Program-made: the position numbers and the translations under genes
Notes under the pieces: model-generated
The model's input: the letters and a program-made list of their open reading frames with translations, nothing else
Database searches by the model: none
Told to the model about the DNA's origin: nothing
Shown: one piece after another, positions 33,739-43,960 of the stretch
Position numbering within the stretch: position 1 is the stretch's first letter
How the letters are laid out: each line of letters opens with the position of its first letter
Source: Bombardia bombarda
Lineage: Eukaryota > Ascomycota > Sordariomycetes > Sordariales > Lasiosphaeriaceae
Direction of reading: 5' to 3'
NCBI GenBank assembly: GCA_030512295.1
Contig: JAULSR010000002.1
Coordinates: 2,852,001 to 2,916,000 of the forward strand
Length of the DNA: 64,000 nucleotides

Positions 33739-35591
33739 ATGGCTGGCCAAACTTCTTCGGATGGCCCCGCGCCAGAAGGTACGTACTCTTTTATCCAGAA
33801 CAAGGACTCGACTATTTTGGTCTCTACCCGGCCTTACCCCGTTGAGACTCTGGGCTGGAAAATCCCCGGGTGTTTACCGCCTCCTGATTCAGACCATCGA
33901 GCGTTCTGATGTTTGGCTAACACTGACGAGTAGCAAATGCTGCTCAGGATATCCCAGTCGCGCTGGCTGCGCTGGGTAATGGTCAAGATGTCATCTCATC
34001 AGTTCAGACCAACCAAGCCGTTTTAAACGGCAGCTCTGCCATCGACCCAGCAGATCCCCTAGACATCGCGCGCCATCGCAAAGATGATGTCAGCAAAAGA
34101 CAAATCAAAATAGAGCACCCTCAAGGGAACAAGAGAAAGATCAAGAACTATTACACTCGGCAGAACGAGCTCATCAACGATTTCCTAAGTGTGGAAGATG
34201 AAGAGGCTGCTGCCCTGGAGAAAGATGCCCGATATAAGCCCAAAATCAAGTTCGCCGTCACGGCGTCTTTTCTTGTCAACTTCTTTCTGTTCATCATTCA
34301 GATGTACGCCGCGATCTCAACTGGGTCGCTTGCGGTTCGTTATTCTTCCAGTCAACGGAGTTGTAGTCATGTGGACGGTGCTAATAATGATGTTAGCTGT
34401 TTGCAACTGCCGCTGATGCGTTTGTAAGTGAGCTAGCCTTGCTAGACATATCCTTGCCACTGACACTTGCCATAGATGGACCTTGTGTCATCCTTTGTGA
34501 TGCTTGTCACATCCCGCCTGGCTGCTCGGCCAAGCGTATACAAGTATCCTGTGGTAAGACAGCCTCAAAACTTTGGCCTCGACTGGAAGAATGATACTCA
34601 TACGCAGTAGGGCCGTACGAGGATTGAGACTATGGGCATCCTCCTCTTTTGTGCCCTGATGACCACGGTAGCCATCCAACTATTGGTAAGTCATGGAGCC
34701 GTGATTTAGTTACACACCGAAAGAATACTGACATGGCCAAGATCGAATCCGGACGAAGTATCGCAGCAGGGGAGAGGGAAAACAAGCCGCTCCAAATCAT
34801 ACCGTTGACATTCATTGGCATCGCCAGTAAGTCTGAAATGCTGCAGTCAACCGGCGAGCTGTCAGTTGCTAACCTCTCGGTGCAGTCTTTGCCAAGTCTT
34901 CCCTGATGGTGTACTGCTTCTTCTACCGCAGATTCCCGTCAGTTCACATCTTCTTCATCGATCATCGAAATGATATCGTGGTCAACATCTTTGGCCTGGT
35001 CATGTCGATCGTAGGAGACCGTTTCGTATGGTACCTCGACCCGGTCGGCGCCATCCTGATTGCGCTCCTCATCCTGTTCTCCTGGGTGAGCAACGCTTTT
35101 GAGCAAGTCTGGCTGCTAGTCGGCAAGGCAGCACCCAGGGAGTTCATCTCGAAGCTCATATACGTGGCCATGACACACGACGATAGAATTCAAAAGGTCG
35201 AGACGGTATGGACCTCCTATTTGAATCCCCTGTTCCCGCTGGCACTGAGCTGACAGGAAAAAAAAAAAAATAGTGCCGAGCATACCACGCCGGACAACAT
35301 TACTACGTTGAGATCGACATCGTGATGGACGACAGTCTGCCCTTGAAGGTGACGCACGATGTTGGAGAGACGCTTCAGCGAAAGCTCGAGGGCCTGGCCA
35401 GTGTCGAAAGGGCGTTTGTGCATGTTGACTATGAGGATGCACACGACCCCCACGAGGAGCACAAGCCCTTGTATGAGAAGCCAGAGAAGAAAGCAAAACA
35501 GGGGATCAAGGATATCATGCTGTTCAGGAAGCCGGCTCAGCAGCGAGCAATGGTCGTCGTCGGGGAATCGCCGGACGAAGCCCGCGGATGA
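33739..35591 (+). CDS. cation diffusion facilitator (CDF), probable Mn-type metal exporter
   Basis: CDF proteins exchange metal ions for protons, moving metal out of the cytosol into organelles or out of the cell. Eight exons join in frame: 33739-33778, 33934-34334, 34397-34423, 34476-34553, 34611-34685, 34742-34826, 34886-35205 and 35274-35591, giving 447 residues. Six spans follow a polar N-terminus. The metal site in span 2 is D-A-F-M-D, split across exons 3 and 4, and in span 5 it is D-H-R-N-D (FIDHRNDIVVN). DxxxD in both places is the pattern of the manganese subgroup. A cytosolic C-terminal domain (YYVEIDIVMDDSLPL...VERAFVHVDYE) completes the fold. Exon 3 is only 27 nt. The last intron ends in A13 then TAG, with no pyrimidine tract. 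Substrate is inferred from the motif. Confidence 0.93.
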
Positions 35592-36257
35592 GAGGACTAT
35601 CCTAGAGATTTTTTTTTTTGATTTTTTTGAAAAGAAATAGGTACGATAGAGTATTTTGACGGAGATGGGAGAATAACAGAAATAATAGCATCCGAATGGG
35701 GTCAAGGATGGGAAAGAAGCAAAATCGATTAATCGCTCTTTGAAGTTAGAGAACAGGTAGAATTTCTTTTGTTAATCCGGGGACACGAAGCTTCAATTGA
35801 CCACCGCTTAGCAGTGATTTTGTATCATGTCTTGTATATGAAATATATGATGTCGAAGGAGGTCAATTGAGCTGGCAGTGTTGACAATTGTTTGGTGAAA
35901 CTTGAGAAGATGAAGAAGACTCGAGGAAGTCGCGAAGTTGAACTTCAACGTACGACCTATCGGGAATTGTCGGGGTCCGAAGTCACGTCAGCAGAGACCC
36001 CAACCCACTGGATTGGTCGGTCAGCACTCACTCGGCACGTCACTAAGCTAGCGTCCGTAAGCACCTGAGCGGCCAATACGGGAGCTACGGCCACCACCAC
36101 CACACCTCTGGAGGCTGGAATGGGAAAAAGGTGGGCTGATTTTTGAAGCTTAAGAGAACCTCTAAATTTCTGTCCGCGCCCAGCTTTGCTGCAGCTTCGC
36201 AAGAAACGGGTAATCCGTGAAAAGCTCTTGCTGTCGGTTTGCGAAACCAACGACACA
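35592..36257. other. intergenic CDF / COX15
   Basis: 3' flank of the CDF gene, with T9 and T7 runs, and the short COX15 leader. No gene is seen. Confidence 0.5.
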
Positions 36258-37859
36258 ATGAGCTTCTTCCAGCTCGGGCTGCGTAGGACAGCTGCGCAGC
36301 TAGCGCGGCCGTCACTCGTCTGCGGCCAATGCCTTCGACACTCCACGATTGCGTCCCCTCCTCGCTCCCTATCATCGTCAAAGATCGTGAAGCTCGAGGC
36401 AGCAGCAACACGAAGAAGCTATGCGACAGCTACAACAACACCGACGGTAGCATCGACGATCCAGCCAAAGTCGCCCATCACCGAGCTCAGAGAAAACTTG
36501 GCTGCCAATGCTTCGGGCCCCCAATCGGAACCCAAAGGATCCTTCCCCAGGGCAAATGACAAGGCGGTTGGCTACTGGCTCATCGGCAGCGCTGTCAGCG
36601 TCTTTGGTATCGTCGTCTTTGGTGGTCTCACACGGTTGACAGAGTCTGGGTATGTGGACGTGTCAACTAGCAGACGTCTCCAGAAGCAGCCAAAGAAACA
36701 GAGCTAATGCCCGTACTCCCATCACAGCCTCAGCATCACAGAATGGAAACCCGTCACCGGCTCCCTGCCACCCATGTCCGCCGAGGACTGGCAGTCCGAA
36801 TTCGACAAGTACCGCGCCTCTCCCGAGTTCAAGATGCTCAACTCGCACATGGACCTGCAAGAGTTCAAAAAGATCTACTTCATGGAATGGACCCACCGCC
36901 TCTGGGGCCGCTTCATCGGCCTCTCCTTCGTCCTCCCCACCGTCTACTTCATCGCCCGCCGCCGCGTGACCCCCCGCATGGCCGCCAGCCTCGTCGGCAT
37001 ATCCGCGCTCATCGGCTTCCAGGGCTTCATTGGCTGGTGGATGGTCAAGTCGGGCCTCAAGGACGACCTGTTCGCGCCCGGCTCCCACCCGCGCGTCAGC
37101 CAGTACCGCCTCGCCGCCCACCTCGCCACCGCCTTTGTCTGCTACTCGTGGATGCTCCTCGCCGGGCTCAGCGCGTTGCGCACCCGCCGCGTCCTCGCCT
37201 CGGGCCCCGACGCCGCCTCCAAGCTCCTCACAGCCCTCAAATCGCCCGCGCTCGTGACGCTCCGCCGCTCCGTCGCCGCGCTCACCGTCCTCGTCTTCAC
37301 CACCATCCTCTCGGGCGCGCTCGTCGCCGGGCTCGACGCGGGGCTCATCTACAACGAGTTCCCCAAGATGGGCACCGGCTACAAGCCCCCGACGGCCGAG
37401 CTGCTCGACCGCTTCTACTGCCGCAACGAGGACGGCTCAGACCTGGTCTGGCGCAACATGCTCGAGAACCCGTCGCTCGTGCAGCTCGACCACCGCATCC
37501 TCGCTATGAGCACCTTCACCGCGGTGATGCTGCTGTTTGCGTATGCGCGCACCGGTAGGGTGCGGGCGGCGATGCCCAAGGATGTGAGCAAGGGTGTTAA
37601 TGGGCTGGTGCATCTCGTGTCGCTGCAGCTCGCGTTGGGCATCAGCACGCTCATCTACATGGTGCCCATCTCGCTGGCGGCGGCGCACCAGGCGGGCGCG
37701 CTCGCGCTGCTGACGATGGCGCTGGTGGTTGGACACCGCCTGCGGCTGCCGAGCAACAGGGTACAGCAGTTGTGGGTGCAGGGTGGGAGGGCGCTGGCTC
37801 AGAATCAGAGGCAGAGGCAGGTGGTGGGTGTGGCGGCTAGGGCGAAGTTGCTCAAGTGA
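36258..37859 (+). CDS. COX15: heme A synthase COX15
   Basis: COX15 oxidises the C8 methyl of heme O to make heme A for cytochrome c oxidase, in the mitochondrial inner membrane. Exons 36258-36649 and 36728-37859 join in frame into 507 residues. The first 60 or so residues form an Arg/Ser-rich mitochondrial presequence. Conserved family signatures are present: TRLTESGLSITEWKPVTGSL across the splice site, MEWTHRLWGRFIGL, FQGFIGWWMVKSGL, RVSQYRLAAHLA, LDHRILAMSTF and AAAHQAGALALLT. These contain the four histidines expected to bind hemes. About eight membrane spans are visible. The start is the ATG heading the presequence. The neighbours suggest no operon-like link. Confidence 0.96.
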
Positions 37860-40800
37860 GTGGGTGGGTGGTGATGGGTGGTGTGGTATGGCAATGTAAC
37901 AACACGTATAATCCCATTCTTCGCCCTGCATATAGTATCTTTTTTTTTTTTTTTCTCTGTCTGAGGTGTATACCCAACGAGTGTTGAAGATATTTGTGTG
38001 TGTATATATGTGTAGAGTACAATTCGACTCAATCTGTAACAACACTTATCTATCTATCCTCGCTATCTATCTGATGCCCCTTTCTTTATGACATCACCCT
38101 TGCCGTTTATCCCCAACGTTCAATTTCTATCAATCATCATGGTTCTTCCTGCGTTCCCTCATTCGAATAGGGGAAGAAGATGAGGAAAAAATGATGCCGG
38201 GATTGCAGCCAGCGCACAACAGAGCCTCTTGTTCGCTGCAACGCGAACCACGCGAACCACGATAAAGGCCAAAGCATGCATCATCGTCTTGATATTACAT
38301 ATTGAGAAGAAATGGGCTGATTTTATTTTTAATTTCCGTGGGGTGTTGTCTTTGCTTGTTTTGATGAAGCAGGCATATGGCATATGTATATGATGATACC
38401 GGTATGGTAGGGTAGGATGGGAGGGCGGATGGGTTGCACGGCTGGCTACCTGCATGATGATTATTTCTATACTTTCTTTTTGCCTGTCCGGTGACCTGTT
38501 ATTTCTGTGCTTGTTTCTCGGTTGGTCTAGGGTTCCAGGTCCAAGCAACTATTAGTCTACGTAGTCTGTTGGGATCTTCGGAAACCACTGGCTTTTCGTA
38601 TGTCTGTCTGGCTGTCTGTGTATATGTCGTGTGGTGTTTTTCGGTACCGAGACGAGGGGCATGGTCGGTGGCAGGTGTGTTACCCAGGCGCGGAGAAAAC
38701 AGATGTGGGATGGGGGTTTTGGGTGTTGATTAGGCGAGCCTTGGCCATGTATCATGCCGTGCTACGAGCTGCAGAACATACTGGGTCAATATGTGAGCAT
38801 GTGTGTTGGTCGGGCCGGTGTGGGTGGTGTTGGTGGTAGTGCGGCACGCAGGCACGCAGGCACGTAGGCAGGTGAGACGGAGATAGTAGGCAAGATACAT
38901 AACCTGCTGTCTAAAAAGACCAACGGGAAGTACCATATGTGACTTGCTATCCGGCGGAACTTTCCATTCGTAGTCCGGGGGGAAAACCGCCCGTTGTTTA
39001 TTTGACGGTTACCTGCATATATGACTATTCTGGATCCTTGTACTGATTGAGGTTGTGCTACCATACGTTAGGGCTGCTGCTGCTTAGGAGGCGTGAAAGG
39101 GTGATCAGGGGAAAATATTTTTGATCAGTTATTCAATGTTTCAATATACTTTCGTCTTCATGAGCTCAGGGTCGAGCGCGTTGTCGTGAGGCTGAAACGT
39201 GGCGCTATTTATTGAACTCTCAGACCCGGATTGACCATGGATGTTAGTATATGTATGTTTAGGATCTTGATTGTTTAGGATCACCTGGACTGTTGCTAGG
39301 TTTCGTTGTTGCCATTTGGACAGCTCGGGTTTATTTATTCTCTTTTTGTCACACCTCATTTCCCCCCTTTATTTTCATAAACACCATTTGGCCATCTGTG
39401 AGGACGAGGTCGTTAATGCGTAAACTCGGTAGCTAGGAGTTAAGGGTCCTTTGTGTTCCATACTAACTTAATTTATCATGGTGAAGCATGGAAGCATGGA
39501 AGCTATTAGTACGGTATGTGAAACATAGCAAAATGGCTCTGTACATATGCCGAGCAACGTTCAGCTGCAAGGTAAACTGAACTCAGACATGATGGGTGGT
39601 TGAGGAACACGAGCTAGGCTAGCTACCGCCTGAACAGCTCCCCGAACCTTAAATTGGCTTGGCGGTGGAGCGACGAGATGCCAGAAACACACTAACCTAA
39701 GTGTTTATTACTTTTAAACAAGCTCAAAAGCCGGAGTGATGAAATAAAGATATTGACGGGAATGATATCGGCCCGAGCCCAAGCATAGGGGAATTTCTAA
39801 TTTTCATGACATAAAAACATCCAACTTCGTCAGTAAATGGGAAAAAGGCAATTGTGCGTTCTAGTTAGAAAGACGGGACTAGATACCTACCTAGTGTAGG
39901 ACGGCCCGAGGAATGGCTGCCGTTAGGTCATTTCCCGACCCAATGGCACCTACAGGCATCCCATGTCAGCTTACTTTTAGCGGTTATTAGCTGGTACCGT
40001 ATCCGTACGGCAGTGCAGATGGGTGGGTGGGTGCGGGGAACCTGGAATCCTTTCCGTGATGGAACTCAACCCCACGGAATTTCTTTGAGGATCTTCCATG
40101 TTCGAGCCATGGTAGATATCATGTCTCGCCCACACTTCGTCCGGTTGGGTCGCTATTCCGAGACACAATCACGCCTTATGCGTGCAATTTACCTTGTTAT
40201 ATACGTAGCAGGGATGGAAAAAGTCTCAACCATCTGTGGCAAGGTTGTGAGTGTCGGGAAGATGCGGAAAGGGTCTTTTTGGAGGTTGCTCCTGCTGCAG
40301 ATGCCAGTCCACGGAGATACCAACCCTCGGTGTTTGAGACAAACGGCAAGAGCTCATCAGGGTACTCGGCACCCCAAAGAAAGTACGGACGCCATTCATT
40401 TACAGGTTGCCACAGCTGAAGACCACTCAGCCAAGTATCCCGCCCTCTTCCCAAACAATTAGATGATTACGCCATGTCTAACTCTAGCCCGAGAAGAGCA
40501 TCAGGCCGGCACCACTCAACAAAATCTAGAAACTGGCGGACGCTTCTGTGAATGAGTTCATGAGGGTACTTAGCTGTTCGTCATTTGATATCATCCATTC
40601 TAGGCTGCGCAAACTAGGACACGCTAGAAAAAACGACCCCTCATTTGGCCTGGGGTCGTTCTTTCTCTTGCAAGCACGAATATTCGACAACAGAACAAGA
40701 AGGTGCAACCACGTGAACCCAAGCCGCTGGGAATTTTCTGGTTCCTCGAGTTTTCTTTTTTCTCTTTCCACCCCTCTTTCAAGCCTTGATCTCAAGTCTG

Positions 40801-42217
40801 GGTGTAGATCTAGAGCCTGTATTCCGCCCTCAGCTGGTGTCGACGACACTGCCCCTCGGTGGCGTCTGTCAAACAATGCAACCGCCCGAGTTCCTCCCCA
40901 TGCAAGCTGCTGTGCGAATACTTGGACTGAGTGGTCGGCTCACGGCAAGCGGCAGCGCACAGGGTTCGACTAATTTGTCACTTTCAATTTCACGGCAGTA
41001 TTTGAGGTGACTCGACTAGCCAGTTCGAGGCTTGATCAATCCCATGATGCAGCAAGTTGCTCGCATTCTATCCCCTAGTCTACCTAAGTACCGATGTAAC
41101 GGCCAGAAAACTACCAAGCTACCTTACCTTAGGTACTGTACGTACATACAGGTGCCTGGGGAATGTGTTGGACTTGTGTGGTAGCACACCCGAGTCTGGC
41201 TCGAACGTTTTTGCTTCTGGTTTAGTCTCCTTTTTGCCCCATCCAGCATTGTCCATGTCTAGAAGTCTAGGGTCTACACACCCCTTTTCCTATGCGGCAG
41301 TCGTGCATTCGAGTGATTGCTTTATCTCGGACACGAGCATACCTGCTTCTGGTTTCAGTCGTTGGCCGCGGTCGAATGCACTTTCCCTGCAGATCCACTA
41401 CAAAACAGTGTTCCGTCCAGTGTCCAGTTGGCGGAGTCTTCCGAACCCATGCACCTCAGCGAAAACAGCAGCGGCCCCTCTCCCTCCCTCCGGCGGTTAA
41501 TCCATGGACCTTGTTTCCTTCACAGTGTCCAGCTCTCTACTGTTTATACAAATGTGAGGTGTCACTTTTTTGTTTTGGGAGCTATGCAGTACAGCAAAGT
41601 CAGCTGCCACATGGTACAAAATTCAACGACTCGACATCCTAGTGGGGGAGGGGGGCACGAGAGAGGGTAGACAGCGCTGCTAGGGAGCCCCCGGGAGGCC
41701 ATTCTATAAGACACTCTCCCCACCACCACCTCCGAGCCCTGCCTCTTGCCCCCCCTTCTCTCTACAAAACATCAATCTATAGTATGTGGACGATGCTTGT
41801 CGCCTCGACCTCTTGACCGACGGGAAGCTGGCGTCGATGAATTCTTGCTGTTACTAGACAGCCTGTTTCTCGAGTGATCACCAGAGGGTTTTTATATCCG
41901 CTTTTCCTTGCTCGCGAGGACCAATATCACATCACATCGTCCTCATCCATTCCTTCTTGATTTCCTGCTGTTTTCTTTTTACGTGGAGGGACAGCACTAC
42001 GCGTCTGGACAAGGGCGAAACAGACGAGCCGATCCGATCCCCTTTGCGGAGAAGGAACCCATACAACCTCATCGTATCATTCGCGTTCAGGCCGAACCAC
42101 AGCAGTTTTTTTCTCAAACGGGGTCCGCCACAGCCGCCCGTCCTGCAAGTCATAGGCGAAAGCTGAAAGGACTTGGAGAGATAACTCCCACCCTATCTAC
42201 CTCCTGCTATACACATC
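37860..42217. other. 4.4-kb stretch without a convincing gene
   Basis: Contains a T17-like run near 37940, TATC repeats near 38046, a CACGCAGG-type direct repeat near 38843-38870 and a 9-bp hairpin at 40632-40660. Several ORFs of 100-150 codons occur (40013-40462, 41057-41500, 41908-42276), but none has a domain, membrane span or believable composition. The last few hundred bases are leader of the small gene at 42218. Confidence 0.45.
40632..40660. other. 9-bp perfect inverted repeat
   Basis: AACGACCCC and GGGGTCGTT are exact reverse complements around an 11-base loop, in gene-free sequence. It may form a hairpin in RNA or be a palindromic binding site; its function is unknown. Confidence 0.4.
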
Positions 42218-42442
42218 ATGTGTATGCAGATCGACTATGTCTTTGCCTGCGGCCACCGGGCCTTTGCCAAGTTTGACAACTGCATCAACTTTGGCAGGAC
42301 CTGCCTCGGCGCAGGGGGAAACCACCAAGACCAACCGGTTCAGGAGATTTGTAGGGACTGCCAGGTTCGGCCTTTCGACCCCAATCCGAACGGAAGGTTG
42401 CACGATCCTTACCGAAAGAAGCGATCTGGGAAGGCGAAGTAG
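42218..42442 (+). CDS. small Cys/His-rich protein, 74 residues
   Basis: A single-exon ORF with a balanced composition and a regular Cys/His pattern: F-x-CGH near the start, then F-x-x-C, G-x-x-CLGAGG-x-H and C-x-x-C near residue 45-48, followed by a basic tail. The spacing suggests a compact zinc-binding fold or disulfide-bonded module. No signal peptide is visible, so an intracellular zinc-binding role is more likely than secretion. I do not recognise a named family, although small fungal proteins of this kind are known. The second ATG (42224) could be the start. Confidence 0.55.
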   Translation: MCMQIDYVFACGHRAFAKFDNCINFGRTCLGAGGNHQDQPVQEICRDCQVRPFDPNPNGRLHDPYRKKRSGKAK

Positions 42443-43270
42443 TGACAGACAGATATACCCACACACAATGTGCGCATCGTTGTCGTCCGAGCCCGCTCTC
42501 CCTCCCTTGGCTCCTGAAAGCCTCTGCCAATATTTTTCATTTTGTTTCTCTGGCAGTGTAAGTAGATCAGTCTCGTTTCAGTGAGTGAGATATAAATAAG
42601 AGAGATGTGGCTGATATGCAAGCAACAGGAAAGCACCGATTAGGATGTGATTTTTAAGGAGCAAGATGCTGATTTTTCTGTTCCTCTCTTTTGACCTTTA
42701 GCAGTTTCAAGAGAATCTTTTCTTTTGGGGGAAGGGGGGTGCGAAGGCTGGACGAGCGGGTGGCTGACTGGTTTTTATGCCTGTCTGGTACAGATTGGGT
42801 GGCTGCAGCAGATTCTTTACATTGTCGACTTTTTTGTTACATAACTGCTTATGTACTTAGATTGTTTTATGACATGAGCAATGGGTTGGTTACTTTGGAC
42901 GAGGGATTATTGATTTGGAATGAAAGAACTGATGGGCAATCATGCTCATGATGATCAACTTCAACACTCACCTTTGCCATCGTTCTCTAGGCTACGGCCA
43001 CAAATACTGCGCTGTGATAGTGAGTGGTCAGTTATTGTCAGAGTTATGGAAATAGAATGTGTTTTGCCCTTATGACACATGGTTTCAATCGATAACCTAT
43101 GCATGATCTGGGGACGAATTCTCCTGACACTGCAAAATAAGACAACTAACAACCAAGTTATCGCTGCCTATCTGCGTGCATCAGTATGGACAGGCAAAAG
43201 AAAACCTAAGCCAGGAAAACCCCAAAAAGACATCAGATCTTACGATCTGATGTTGCCGAAACAAAAGTAT
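42443..43270. other. intergenic before tRNA-Val
   Basis: No gene is seen. It includes the 10-bp hairpin at 43230-43253. Confidence 0.45.
43230..43253. other. 10-bp perfect hairpin beside tRNA-Val
   Basis: ACATCAGATC and GATCTGATGT pair exactly around a 4-base loop. It lies 18 bases past the tRNA 3' end on the tRNA's strand, just after a T4 run. Confidence 0.5.
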
Positions 43271-43371
43271 TGTTCGACGCAGGGATCGAACCTGCCACCT
43301 TCTTGGAAGAGACCCAGGTATTTCTACCATTAGATGTGAGCAAGATGTGATAACCACTACACCAGCCGAAC
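43271..43371 (-). tRNA. tRNA-Val(CAC) with a 28-nt intron
   Basis: On the minus strand, acceptor stem GTTCGGC / GTCGAAC (one G-U pair) is followed by an A box (TGGTGTAGTGG), anticodon arm TCTTG-CTCACA...C-CAAGA with anticodon CAC, and T arm GCAGG-TTCGATC-CCTGC, which holds the B box. A 28-nt intron lies after position 37. Discriminator base A; CCA is not encoded. Confidence 0.9.
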
Positions 43372-43960
43372 TTGCTATTGATAATTGGCGCAGAATCGTG
43401 TGCTATGGGTAGACTGCGGAGCTCAAGGTTTTTTTGATGTGGATACCATCACTAACCCTGGGGTCAGTTGAGGCAGGCGTAATCACGCCTCCAAGTAAGG
43501 TCCCCAAAACAGTATACAGTGCTTGGGTGCTAGAATCAAAACACTTAAGCGACTTGTTCTGATGTAGAATAGCTGCTTGAGCAAGATTGCTCCCAAAATT
43601 CATTCACGATTTTCTATGAACTCGTCATTGAGCTGAGTCGTGATGAAGGGGGTCGCGACGAGTATGCAATGACGTATTTGATAAGCACTGAGAAGCAAAT
43701 GCTAGATAAATTCCGATTAGTCAGCCGCTTCTTCGTACAATCACTTTACAACCCTGGCAGGCGCTCACGTGCTTTCGCGACCGACGACACCTTGCCTCTT
43801 ACATCGACAACCCCACGCTGATTGCATAATCCGCGTCATGTCATGGCAGGCGCGAGTGCGCTTGATGACGGGATCTATTGTTGGTCGTGAATTCTAGTTG
43901 CAATAAATTTGATGGATTAAAACACTTTCACTTTCACTGTCATCTTTTTCATAATTCATC
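43372..43960. other. intergenic tRNA-Val / RAD4
   Basis: RAD4 promoter and leader. No other gene is seen. Confidence 0.45.

Noticed and set aside
40013..40462. 149-codon ORF in the 4.4-kb gap
   Set aside because: No domain, mixed composition and no start context; likely chance.
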